Shown: one piece after another, positions 18,923 through 26,982 of the stretch
Numbering within the stretch: the stretch's first letter is position 1
Layout: every line of letters begins with the position of its first letter
Source of the DNA: Paenibacillus sp. LHD-117
Lineage (GTDB): Bacteria; Bacillota; Bacilli; Paenibacillales; Paenibacillaceae
Direction: 5' to 3'
Length of the DNA: 64,000 bases
NCBI RefSeq assembly: GCF_030929555.1
Contig: NZ_JAVFVT010000003.1
Span: 218,511-282,510, forward strand
Notes under the pieces: model-generated
The model's input: only the letters and a program-made list of their open reading frames with translations
What the model was told of the DNA's origin: nothing
Database searches by the model: none
Translations under genes and position numbers: made by a program

Positions 18923-19138
18923 ATGAAATTCGATCAAAATTCCAAAGTGGGAGACTTCTTGGCGAATGAAGCTGCTAAAGCGGTATTGGACAAGCATCTT
19001 CCTGGATTCGCCAGCAACCCGATGACCAGTATGGCGAGCGGGTTTACGCTCGGTCAATTGGCAGCTTTCCCGCAAGCGAATATTTCCTCTGAAGTACTGG
19101 CATCCATCGTTTCCGATTTAGCGGCCATCGAAGAATAA
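18923..19138 (+). CDS. Small stand-alone domain homologous to the GH2 C-terminus
   Basis: A 71-residue cytoplasmic protein without signal or membrane segment. AAAGGAGGTG at 18904-18913 fixes the ATG at 18923. Its body (VGDFLANEAAKAVLDKHLPG, then a GFTLGQLAAF segment) aligns by eye with the last 65 or so residues of the GH2 enzyme at 20154 (FKELFANKDAEIVLNKYIGE, then GFTIDMLSGM). Domains of this look occur at the ends of several Bacillota hydrolases; function is unknown to me. It is cotranscribed with an SDR 50 bp downstream and may be a partner or oligomerisation subunit. Confidence 0.8.
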   Translation: MKFDQNSKVGDFLANEAAKAVLDKHLPGFASNPMTSMASGFTLGQLAAFPQANISSEVLASIVSDLAAIEE

Positions 19139-19188
19139 ATCGAAATAACCGGGTATTCCGAAGAGTCGGAACCAAGGAGGTTGAATAG

Positions 19189-19947
19189 ATGAAACTTAAG
19201 GGTAAAGTAGCGATCGTAACGGGAGCGGCGTCGGGGATGGGCAAAGCAATCGCGGAACTCTTCGCCGAAGAAGGCGCGAAAGTGGTCGTTTCCGATCTGA
19301 ATGTCGATAACGCTGGCAAAGTGGTCGAGGGAATCGAAGCGAAAGGCGGAACGGCTATCGCGACGGAAACCAATGTCGCCGTCGAGGAAGACGTTCAGCG
19401 CTTGATCGACACCGCGGTTCAAACGTATGGTACCGTGGATATTCTAGTCAACAATGCCGGCATCATGGATAATTTCGTTCCTGCTGGGGATATTACGGAC
19501 GAGCTATGGGAAAAGGTGTTCGCCGTGAATACGACCGGTCCGATGCGGACGACGCGGAAGGTTCTTCCCATCTTCATCGGCCAGAAGAAAGGCGTTATCG
19601 TGAATATCGCTTCGGCCGGCGGTTTGTTCGGTTCCCGGGCGGGTGTCGCCTATACCGCTTCGAAGCACGCCGTCGTTGGATTCACGAAGAACGTCGGCTT
19701 TCAATACGCGACGCACGGCATTCGCTGCAATGCGATCGCGCCGGGCGGGGTCGCAACGAATATCGCGATGTCCATCACGGCACCGAATCCGTTCGGCGCG
19801 GAACGCGCGCAGATCGGCATGGGCATCAACCCCGGCATCGGCCAACCGGAAGACATCGCGAAGGTCGCGTTGTTCCTCGCCTCCGACGACTCCGGCTTTG
19901 TCAACGGCACGACGGTTACCGCGGATGCGGGCTGGACGGCCTATTAA
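19189..19947 (+). CDS. Short-chain dehydrogenase (FabG/glucose-dehydrogenase-like)
   Basis: A 252-residue classical SDR with TGAASGMG (about 12-19), NNAG (about 89), active-site Ser in NIASAGG, and YTASK. It resembles 3-oxoacyl or sugar dehydrogenases and is predicted to use NAD(P). An AAGGAGG site lies upstream of the ATG. It shares an operon with the 71-residue domain protein and element 6, which suggests the two act together. The leftward SDR at 277-1086 is of the same general type. Confidence 0.9.
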   Translation: MKLKGKVAIVTGAASGMGKAIAELFAEEGAKVVVSDLNVDNAGKVVEGIEAKGGTAIATETNVAVEEDVQRLIDTAVQTYGTVDILVNNAGIMDNFVPAGDITDELWEKVFAVNTTGPMRTTRKVLPIFIGQKKGVIVNIASAGGLFGSRAGVAYTASKHAVVGFTKNVGFQYATHGIRCNAIAPGGVATNIAMSITAPNPFGAERAQIGMGINPGIGQPEDIAKVALFLASDDSGFVNGTTVTADAGWTAY

Positions 19948-20030
19948 TAGAAGATCAGCTTTCCCCTTCATCGAAGGCAGGCGCGACATTCGCTCCTGTA
20001 TCGTAAGGGGATTTTTTCTTTCGACAAGAA

Positions 20031-20095
20031 GTCGTCAGACCGTTAGTCGAGAAGTCGTGAGAGTGTTAGTAGCGAAGATAGATTCGCCTTATCAT
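20031..20095 (+). promoter_or_regulatory. Tandem 23-bp element promoter (7 of 9)
   Basis: GTCGTCAGACCGTTAGT at 20031 and GTCGTGAGAGTGTTAGT at 20054-20070 start 23 bp apart; TATCAT at 20090-20095 follows 19 bp later. Both copies here carry the full TTAGT end. It drives the GH2 gene. Confidence 0.8.
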
Positions 20096-20153
20096 AGGAG
20101 GATGCAGAGGAATCCCTATTACCCGAGACAGCGTCTCTGAAGGAGCGAGTAGA

Positions 20154-22463
20154 ATGAGAAAAATCATTCGCATGAATGATGCTTGGCGATTTATTCGTCA
20201 AAATGAAGATCTGGCCGAAGCCGTAACCTATCAAGACGACCATTGGAACGCGGTTACGATTCCCCATACCTGGAATGCGGTGGATGGGGCGAATGGATAT
20301 GAATATTACCAAGGCGCTTGCTGGTACAGAAAAGAGTTCACCCTTGATCCTTCCGATGAGGGAAGGAAAGTGTTTATCGAATTTGGCGGCTCCAATAGCA
20401 TTACCGATGTTTATGTGAACGGTCGGCATGCAGGTCAGCACAAAGGCGGTTACTCCACCTTCAGGTTTGACATTACTGCCGATGTTGCCTTCGGATCGAA
20501 GAACGTGATCGCCGTTAAGGTCGACAATACGGTCGTGGACGACGTCTATCCTCAGAAAGCGGATTTTACTTTCTATGGCGGTATTTACCGTGATGTGAAC
20601 ATCCTTGTAACGAATCCGGTTCATTTCGACGCAATGGATTACGGTTCGAGCGGCGTGTATATCGTACAGGAACAGGTTTCGAAAGAAAAGGCCCAACTTA
20701 AAATCGAGTCCAGATTGGTAAATGACAGCGACGAGGAGAAAAAGGTTAGGCTTTGGGCAGATATCGCGGATGCCGATGGCGGTTCCGTAACTTATGCAGC
20801 CAAGGAAGTCGTCTTGGCCGCAGGCGAGTCAAGAACGGAAACCTTGGCATGTGTCATCGATAATCCGATTCTCTGGAACGGAAGAAATAATCCCTATATG
20901 TATCAAGCTAACGTATCCATGACTAGCTTTAACGATACGGTGGATGAAATCGCGATTCCGTTCGGCGTTAGGTACTTTCATGTCGACTCTGAGAAAGGTT
21001 TCTTCTTGAACGGCGAGCATTTGCCGTTGTACGGTGTATCGAGACACCAGGACAGAAAAGATATGGGCTGGGCCATTACGGAACAAGAGCAAATCGAGGA
21101 CATGGAATTGATTAAAGAAATCGGCGCGACTTCGCTTCGACTCGCCCACTACCAGCACAGCCAAACCTTTTACGATTTGTGTGACAAAGAAGGCATGGTA
21201 GTATGGGCGGAAATTCCTTTCATTTCGATCATGTCGCAGAACGAAGTGGAAGGGATTAATGCTAAGCAGCAGATGCTGGAATTGATCAAACAGAATTTCA
21301 ATCACCCTTCGATCATATTCTGGGGGCTGCAAAATGAAATTCAAATCGGCGGAGAACGTCCGGAAGTTAGAAGGCTCGTTAAAGAGTTAAATGAATTGAC
21401 CAAAAAAGAAGATCCTACCAGACTGACTACGATGGCCAACGTTCTCTTCGTAGACGAGAAAGACGAATTCAACCGTATGACGGACGTGGTCGGATACAAT
21501 AAGTATTACGGCTGGTATCACGGCAAGACAGAAGATTTTGATCCGTGGATAGACAAGTTCCATGCGATCAATCCCGACAGACCGCTGTGTATTTCCGAAT
21601 ATGGCGTAGAAGGGATCGTGCAGTACCACAGTGCTGAGCCGAAGGTGAAAGACTACACCGAAGAATACCACGCGCTGTATCATGAAGTCGCTTGGAAAAT
21701 TTTTGAGAAAAAACCGTTCCTTTGGGCAACGTATGTTTGGAATATGTTTGATTTTGGAGCCAATATTCGAGACGAAGGTGGAGTCAAAGGAAGGAACAAT
21801 AAAGGGCTGGTCACCTACGATAGAAAGATTAAGAAGGATGCTTTCTATATGTACAAAGCCCATTGGTCCAAAGAAAAATTTGTCCATATTACGAGCAAGC
21901 GCTTTGTGGATCGGGCCGAGGACAGCATTCAAGTTAAGGTCTATTCGAATTGCAAGAAGGTTACGCTTTATTTGAATGGCGAAGAGTTGCAATCTATATC
22001 CAGTGAAGAGAAAGTCTTTGTCTTCGAGAAAGTTGTCCTGGCAGAGGGCGTGAATGAAATCCGTGCAGTGGCAAGTGAAAATCTTCTAACTTATCAAGAT
22101 ATTGCACGGTTTAGTAAGGTGGAAGAACCAAATGCAAGTTATGAAACGCCGCCGGTTGAGGATAAACGCGAAGAAGTTAACAACTGGTTCGAACTGCCCG
22201 ATACGAGCGCGGAAGAGTTAGCGGAGTTACAGATTACAGACGATGTGTATTCCACCCGTTGCACGTTTAAAGAGCTGTTTGCAAATAAAGATGCAGAAAT
22301 TGTCCTGAATAAGTATATTGGAGAAGGTTTCAGGGACGTGCCGCAATACCCCATGATGCAAGGATTTACGATTGACATGTTATCAGGTATGGCGCCGGAA
22401 AATTTCCCTGACAAGCTCTTATTCGCCATTAACAAAGAACTCACCCTCATAAAAAAAGGTTAG
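20154..22463 (+). CDS. GH2 beta-galactosidase-type enzyme with extra C-terminal domain
   Basis: A 769-residue cytoplasmic GH2. The N-terminal sugar-binding domain (HTWNAVDGANGYEYYQG), an Ig-like domain and a TIM barrel follow the family order. Acid/base Glu395 is in GLQNEI and nucleophile Glu482 in CISEYG. After a GH2 Ig-like domain near 600-670, residues about 700-769 form a small helical domain homologous to the 71-residue protein at 18923. GAAGGAGCG precedes the ATG. Activity could be beta-galactosidase, beta-glucuronidase or a related function. It is monocistronic under element 7, with a hairpin after it. Confidence 0.93.
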   Translation: MRKIIRMNDAWRFIRQNEDLAEAVTYQDDHWNAVTIPHTWNAVDGANGYEYYQGACWYRKEFTLDPSDEGRKVFIEFGGSNSITDVYVNGRHAGQHKGGYSTFRFDITADVAFGSKNVIAVKVDNTVVDDVYPQKADFTFYGGIYRDVNILVTNPVHFDAMDYGSSGVYIVQEQVSKEKAQLKIESRLVNDSDEEKKVRLWADIADADGGSVTYAAKEVVLAAGESRTETLACVIDNPILWNGRNNPYMYQANVSMTSFNDTVDEIAIPFGVRYFHVDSEKGFFLNGEHLPLYGVSRHQDRKDMGWAITEQEQIEDMELIKEIGATSLRLAHYQHSQTFYDLCDKEGMVVWAEIPFISIMSQNEVEGINAKQQMLELIKQNFNHPSIIFWGLQNEIQIGGERPEVRRLVKELNELTKKEDPTRLTTMANVLFVDEKDEFNRMTDVVGYNKYYGWYHGKTEDFDPWIDKFHAINPDRPLCISEYGVEGIVQYHSAEPKVKDYTEEYHALYHEVAWKIFEKKPFLWATYVWNMFDFGANIRDEGGVKGRNNKGLVTYDRKIKKDAFYMYKAHWSKEKFVHITSKRFVDRAEDSIQVKVYSNCKKVTLYLNGEELQSISSEEKVFVFEKVVLAEGVNEIRAVASENLLTYQDIARFSKVEEPNASYETPPVEDKREEVNNWFELPDTSAEELAELQITDDVYSTRCTFKELFANKDAEIVLNKYIGEGFRDVPQYPMMQGFTIDMLSGMAPENFPDKLLFAINKELTLIKKG

Positions 22464-22471
22464 TCAGACAA

Positions 22472-22501
22472 GAAGGCTTGAACCCCTGAGTTCAAGCCTT
22501 C
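22472..22501 (+). terminator. Hairpin after the GH2 gene
   Basis: A perfect 12-bp stem (GAAGGCTTGAAC with its complement) has a 6-base loop and no T-run. It lies just upstream of element 8. Confidence 0.6.
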
Positions 22502-22520
22502 AATGTTCGTTCTGGAGAAA

Positions 22521-22585
22521 GTCGTGAAAACGCTATCACAATAGTCGTCAAAGTGTTAGTTGCCGAATTCGCCGGAAGCTATGAT
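22521..22585 (+). promoter_or_regulatory. Tandem 23-bp element promoter (8 of 9)
   Basis: GTCGTGAAAACGCTATC at 22521 and GTCGTCAAAGTGTTAGT at 22544-22560 start 23 bp apart; TATGAT at 22580-22585 follows 19 bp later. It drives the wall-anchored protein and sortase. Confidence 0.8.
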
Positions 22586-22633
22586 AAGGATGTAAGCAAG
22601 CCATATCGTTTTTCAAATCTAAGGAGGGTTTAT

Positions 22634-23260
22634 ATGAAAAGAGGATCTAAAGCAATCGTATTGGCAATGGCAATTTTTAGCATGATGTTGTACGTGTCCG
22701 CATTTGCAAGCGCAGCGTCTACAACCGGATTGAAAGACGGGGTTTTTGTTGCGAGCGGAGAGACTGCAAAGGATGGAAGTAATTATAAACTGGTCTTGAC
22801 AGTAGCCGATGGAAAAGTTGATAACATTGATTTCGGAAAGTATAGCGGCGAAACGAAGATGAGAGCTGCATTTGCGGAGTATGTGGCTGAAGATCAACGG
22901 GATGCGTTTAAAGCGGAATTGGCTGAAATCGATGAATACCAAGAGCAATTGAATAGTACCCTTGATGGAGCGAAAGTCGTAAAGTCCTCCAAACCGGTTG
23001 AAGGGTTAAGCGTATATGAATCCCTCGTAACGTTGTGGAAAAACGTAGTTAAAGATGCAGGCGGCAGCATTAGTGAAGATGGGGCTGCCTCCGCAGACGG
23101 TTCCGGATCTAAAGAGACTGCCTCCGCAGAAGATTCCGGCACTAAAGCTGTATCTGAGAATCCAAAGACCGGCGACAGCAATATGCTAGTCTATTATGTC
23201 CTTGCAGGTGTTGCTTTGATCGGCATGGTTGCATTGGGTCGGAAAAGATTTACGGCTTAA
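22634..23260 (+). CDS. NPKTG wall-anchored surface protein, FMN-binding-domain-like
   Basis: A 208-residue exported protein. A signal peptide covers about residues 1-28 (ending SAFASAA). The folded part (LKDGVFVASGE, then KLVLTVADGKVDNIDFG) resembles the FMN-bind/major-immunogen family, but I see no SGAT flavinylation motif. A Ser/Gly/Glu-rich linker with an imperfect repeat leads to a C-terminal sorting signal: NPKTGDS, a hydrophobic helix, then GRKRFTA. It should be attached to the wall by the class B sortase encoded next. AAGGAGG at 22621-22627 sets the start. Its role in glycan use is unknown. Confidence 0.85.
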   Translation: MKRGSKAIVLAMAIFSMMLYVSAFASAASTTGLKDGVFVASGETAKDGSNYKLVLTVADGKVDNIDFGKYSGETKMRAAFAEYVAEDQRDAFKAELAEIDEYQEQLNSTLDGAKVVKSSKPVEGLSVYESLVTLWKNVVKDAGGSISEDGAASADGSGSKETASAEDSGTKAVSENPKTGDSNMLVYYVLAGVALIGMVALGRKRFTA

Positions 23261-23291
23261 GCTTAGGCGACCGCAATTAAATAAGAAATGA

Positions 23292-23323
23292 GAAAGCCGG
23301 ATCTCGACAAGGATCCGGCTTTC
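23292..23323 (+). terminator. Intercistronic hairpin between substrate and sortase
   Basis: A perfect 12-bp stem (GAAAGCCGGATC with its complement) has an 8-base loop and no T-run. It may lower sortase expression relative to its substrate. Confidence 0.5.
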
Positions 23324-23345
23324 AGTCACTGGAGGAGCTCGTGTG

Positions 23346-24632
23346 ATGACGAACACGCAGCGGGATATACCGCGAAGGAGCAAAATTTGGTACAGGACGG
23401 TTTTCGGGTTGTGTATGATTGTCTTCCTCTTTGCCGTATTTCAAGTTGTGAGCAGGCTTTGGGAATATCGTACATCCGACTTGACCTATCAGGAGATTAG
23501 TGCCCAAGTGGAGGCATTACAGCCATCTAAGCGATTCGAGGACGCTTTCCATCAAGGTGAGCGGATGAGTGAACCGGTGCCGATCTCCCGGCTTCCCGAG
23601 AAGCAAACGCTTCCTTATCAAGTGAGCTCCGGCAACCGGGAGCAGCTGGGCAAACAAGGCATTCTGCAAGAATATGAAAAGCTCAACGCATTAAACGAAG
23701 ATATGGTCGGTTGGGTCAGCATGCCCGGCTTCAAGAAGCCGATTGATTACCCGATCATGTGGTCGGGGGACAACGAATACTACTTGCACAATGATTTCTA
23801 TAAAAATGCTTCCCTCGCTGGGTCGATCTTCATGGAAGGATTAAATGATCCGACGACGTTGCAGAACCACATCATCCTTTACGGTCATGCGATGCGTAAC
23901 CTCTCGATGTTCGGCAATCTGCGAGACTATCATCGTACGCCGGATGATTACTTGAACAAAACGAAGATTTATGTGGATTTGCTCCATACGCGCCTGGAAT
24001 ATGAAGTGTTCTCCGTGTATACGGCGGACGCGAACGATAATTACAGACAGACGGTGTTCGATAATGACGAGGAATATGCGGCATTCTTGGACAAAATTCA
24101 AAGCGCTTCGGTGCATGATTATGGAGTGAAGCTCGGGCCGCAGGAGAAGATTCTGACGTTGTCCACTTGCGATGAGTCTGTCTATCAGGACGGCCGTTCC
24201 GTTATCCATGCCAGGCTGGTGAGTCAAGTTGTATACGACGGATCGGCGGTTCAGGCAGAAGGATCGGATGCGGACAATGAAACGCAGAAGAGTGTTAAAA
24301 TTCCCGTACTAGCCAATGTGTATCTGAAGCAGTTGAAGCTTAGCTTTGCGGAGGACGGCTCTGTGGTGGAGAAGGAATTGATATCTTCCTCCGATAACCT
24401 CATCAAACAATTTTCGTTGGAAGTGCCTGCCGAAGTCAGTACGGTATCGTTGGCTATGAAGACGACGGATCCCAAAGCAACAATTCAAGCAACGGTTAAT
24501 CAAGCGAAGGCCGACCCTGAGGGCAAGCTGCAGCTTCAAGCAGGAGAGAACGAAATTCGTTTGAAAATTAGGTCGCGAGACTTGCAATATGCCCGATATT
24601 ATACGATCAAGATCATGCGATTGGCTTCTTAG
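23346..24632 (+). CDS. Class B sortase with C-terminal cadherin-like domain
   Basis: A 428-residue membrane enzyme. One N-terminal helix (about residues 18-38) anchors it with the catalytic part outside. The catalytic His181 (YGHAMRNLSMF), Cys275 (TLSTCD) and Arg290 match class B sortases. An extra C-terminal segment (about 320-428) looks like a cadherin-like beta-sandwich, which standard SrtB (about 240 residues) lacks. ATG 23346 is preferred over GTG 23343 on spacing to GGAGGAG (23331-23337). It lies next to the NPKTG protein under the same promoter and is its probable dedicated transpeptidase. Confidence 0.92.
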   Translation: MTNTQRDIPRRSKIWYRTVFGLCMIVFLFAVFQVVSRLWEYRTSDLTYQEISAQVEALQPSKRFEDAFHQGERMSEPVPISRLPEKQTLPYQVSSGNREQLGKQGILQEYEKLNALNEDMVGWVSMPGFKKPIDYPIMWSGDNEYYLHNDFYKNASLAGSIFMEGLNDPTTLQNHIILYGHAMRNLSMFGNLRDYHRTPDDYLNKTKIYVDLLHTRLEYEVFSVYTADANDNYRQTVFDNDEEYAAFLDKIQSASVHDYGVKLGPQEKILTLSTCDESVYQDGRSVIHARLVSQVVYDGSAVQAEGSDADNETQKSVKIPVLANVYLKQLKLSFAEDGSVVEKELISSSDNLIKQFSLEVPAEVSTVSLAMKTTDPKATIQATVNQAKADPEGKLQLQAGENEIRLKIRSRDLQYARYYTIKIMRLAS

Positions 24633-24646
24633 GAAGCTTATTAATA

Positions 24647-24700
24647 TCCCCTCCATGTAAACGATAGCGTGCTTCCTGCATGGTTTGCATAGAGGGGATT
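24647..24700. terminator. Terminator-like stem between convergent genes
   Basis: ATCCCCTC (24647-24654) pairs with GAGGGGAT (24693-24700) around a long loop, between the sortase gene and the leftward PadR gene. Confidence 0.45.
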
Positions 24701-24713
24701 GACTGGTTAGCAA

Positions 24714-25262
24714 TCAGAATGATGTCTCTTCGTGGTCTGAAGCCGAGGCCGCCGATTGGACGATTAACATCAGCTTCTTCACCCATGTCCATTCATGCTC
24801 GGTTTGCGTCCTGTTGAAATGAATGACTTCCGCGGCAAACCGATTTTCCGAATGAACTTCGTCGAATTTACGGTATCGCCCCATCTCTTCCTCCAACACC
24901 GTCAGCCGTTTACGCAATATCTCGAGCTGCACATCGGGCTCCAAACGGTCGAACAGCGCGACGCGCACCATAAAATCTAATGAATTGGAAGCCGATTTCC
25001 TCGGAAAATCGCGAATGAGCTCATTAAAGATTTCTTCCCCCGCGTTCGTCAACAGATAGATATGCCGGTCAGGTTTGCCCTCCGTTTTCTCCGTATTCTT
25101 ACTTATCGCACCCATTTCCAAAAATCGCCGTAAAGCAGGATACAATAAATTATTGTTGATTTCGAACGATTCCCCGAGCGCTTCCTGAACGTTTTTTTTG
25201 ATTTCGTAGCCATGCTTTGGACCGGTTAATAACTGTCCCAATATCAAGATGTCCGCGTACAT
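24714..25262 (-). CDS. PadR-family transcriptional regulator
   Basis: A 182-residue regulator. An N-terminal winged helix (ILGQLLTGPKHGYEIKKNV) is followed by a C-terminal Vir_act_alpha_C-type dimerisation region. GAAGGAGG just upstream selects the ATG at 25262. It is divergent from a cytochrome P450 gene, and the inverted repeat at 25325-25358 between them is a probable operator. PadR proteins usually repress and respond to phenolics or drugs, so this pair may handle an aromatic compound such as a plant aglycone. Confidence 0.9.
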   Translation of the reverse strand: MYADILILGQLLTGPKHGYEIKKNVQEALGESFEINNNLLYPALRRFLEMGAISKNTEKTEGKPDRHIYLLTNAGEEIFNELIRDFPRKSASNSLDFMVRVALFDRLEPDVQLEILRKRLTVLEEEMGRYRKFDEVHSENRFAAEVIHFNRTQTEHEWTWVKKLMLIVQSAASASDHEETSF

Positions 25263-25324
25263 AGGGTCCTCCTTCGGTGAATTTTTGGTGAACAAACATT
25301 ATCCAAATACCGGAAACTCAGTTT

Positions 25325-25358
25325 ATATGTTAAACTAACCTATGTAAGATTAACATAT
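25325..25358. promoter_or_regulatory. Divergent operator/promoter of PadR and P450
   Basis: A perfect 9-bp inverted repeat, ATATGTTAA (25325-25333) and TTAACATAT (25350-25358), lies between the divergent genes. It overlaps TATAAT at 25356-25361, the probable rightward -10 box. A PadR dimer bound here would block transcription both ways. Confidence 0.6.
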
Positions 25359-25507
25359 AATAATGGCAAAGCCAATATGGCTGCGTCTGGAAGGAGGTTT
25401 TTCGAGCACAAATGATAGATTTAGGATCATCATCACGAGAGGAAGGCAGATTGTAATTTAAAAAACGCGCAATTCATGCAAATGAATCCGGTTTGGAGGG
25501 AACGATT

Positions 25508-26728
25508 ATGAATGGGAAGCGTCAGATGATCCTGCTGAACGAAATCACGAAGCTTAACACCAAGCAAGCTGGGTGGGAACCGTATGCTTGGTACAAGGAG
25601 ATGAGGGATAATAGTCCCGTCTATTACGACGCCGAGCAAGATGTTTGGAACGTGTTCTTGTACGACCATGTTAAACGCGTGCTATTCGACCATGAGCTGT
25701 TCTCTAACAAAAAGCAGAGAAGCTTGATTCCGATTCCCGATCGGCTTGAAAGCCGCAGCAACGTCAATTTGGTGGATCCGCCGGATCATCGGAAACGGCG
25801 TGCCCTTCTTTCTCAAGCCTTTACTCCCCGCAGTCTAAAAGAGTGGGAGCCGCGGATCCAGGGTATCGTTGACGAGTTGATCGCGAACATGGAAGGCTTC
25901 CTGACTATCGATATCGTGGAGAAGCTGGCAATTCCATTGCCCGTTACCGTCATTGCGGATCTGCTAGGCGTTCCTTCCCAGGATCGCCATTTGATCAAAG
26001 GATGGTCCGATATTCTCTTCCTCCCGTATAACACGGAGGCTTATGCTGATATCGACAGGCGAAAGGGAATCGCCATGAAGGAATTCGTGGAATACTTATA
26101 TCCCATTGTCCTGAAGAAACGGCAGCATCCGGAAGATGACATCATATCCGACTTGACCAAGGCCGAACTGGAAGGCGAACGATTAACGGATGAAGAAGTG
26201 GTGATGTCGGCCATCGGCCTGCTCGGCGCGGGCAACGAAACGACGACCACGCTGCTCTCCAATATTTTCTATTCCATTCTTTACGACGGGCCGAACGTCT
26301 ATCAACAACTTAAAGCCGACTTGTCTTTGGTTCCCAATGCAGTCGAGGAAGTGCTTCGTTTCCGCTTCCCCGCTTCGATGGATCGGAGGGTGGCGCAAGA
26401 TACGAATGTCTTCGGTCCCCAGATGAAGGAGGGGCAAGCTATCGTGGCATGGATCGGTGCCGCGAATCGGGATGAATCCCAATTTGCGAACGCGGATATC
26501 TTCGATATCCATCGCTCGGGTAATCAACGTCATCTGGCATTCGGAGCCGGTCCTCATTTCTGCTTGGGAGCACCGCTCGCCCGAATGGAAGCGAATATGG
26601 CTTTAGCGTCGTTTGTGAAAAGGTTCGCCGGCATTCATCGGGTGGAGGCGTTCGACGTAGGCGAGCATTTAACCGAGTCGATCGCTGGTCAGTCTTTAAC
26701 GAGTTTGCCTATCGGACTTCAGACGTAG
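25508..26728 (+). CDS. Cytochrome P450
   Basis: A 406-residue soluble bacterial P450 of the CYP107-like type. Visible landmarks are the oxygen-binding I-helix motif GAGNETTT, the ExxR motif EEVLR, and the haem loop FGAGPHFCLG with the proximal ligand Cys352. It needs ferredoxin partners, which are not encoded here. GGAGGG at 25495-25500 selects ATG 25508. It is embedded in the glycoside regulon but lacks the tandem element; control is probably by the divergent PadR. Hydroxylation of a released aglycone or toxin is a reasonable guess, not shown. Confidence 0.92.
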   Translation: MNGKRQMILLNEITKLNTKQAGWEPYAWYKEMRDNSPVYYDAEQDVWNVFLYDHVKRVLFDHELFSNKKQRSLIPIPDRLESRSNVNLVDPPDHRKRRALLSQAFTPRSLKEWEPRIQGIVDELIANMEGFLTIDIVEKLAIPLPVTVIADLLGVPSQDRHLIKGWSDILFLPYNTEAYADIDRRKGIAMKEFVEYLYPIVLKKRQHPEDDIISDLTKAELEGERLTDEEVVMSAIGLLGAGNETTTTLLSNIFYSILYDGPNVYQQLKADLSLVPNAVEEVLRFRFPASMDRRVAQDTNVFGPQMKEGQAIVAWIGAANRDESQFANADIFDIHRSGNQRHLAFGAGPHFCLGAPLARMEANMALASFVKRFAGIHRVEAFDVGEHLTESIAGQSLTSLPIGLQT

Positions 26729-26784
26729 CGCTGCTGAAGGCCACTGAATAACTCATAATTTGATGGAGCAGCTTAAAGATGCAA

Positions 26785-26837
26785 AGCAAAAGACGGACCC
26801 ATTTCCCGGTTTTTGGGCAATGAGTCCGTCTTTTTGC
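26785..26837 (+). terminator. Terminator after P450
   Basis: GCAAAAGACGGAC pairs with GTCCGTCTTTTTGC around a loop; the second arm contains a T-run. Confidence 0.8.
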
Positions 26838-26885
26838 TGTCTGCTTTACTGTTCATTTTGGTTTCGCCAGACTTCAATAAAGGAA

Positions 26886-26950
26886 GTCGGTAAAACCGTA
26901 ATGGAAAAGTCGTGAGAGTGTTAGTGATCTCTTGAGATTAACCTTATGAT
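26886..26950 (+). promoter_or_regulatory. Tandem 23-bp element promoter (9 of 9)
   Basis: GTCGGTAAAACCGTAAT at 26886 and GTCGTGAGAGTGTTAGT at 26909-26925 start 23 bp apart; TATGAT at 26945-26950 follows 19 bp later. It drives the unrecognised gene at 26983 and is the last copy in the window. Confidence 0.8.
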
Positions 26951-26982
26951 GAAAATGATAGAAAAAACAGGAGGCGATATTG

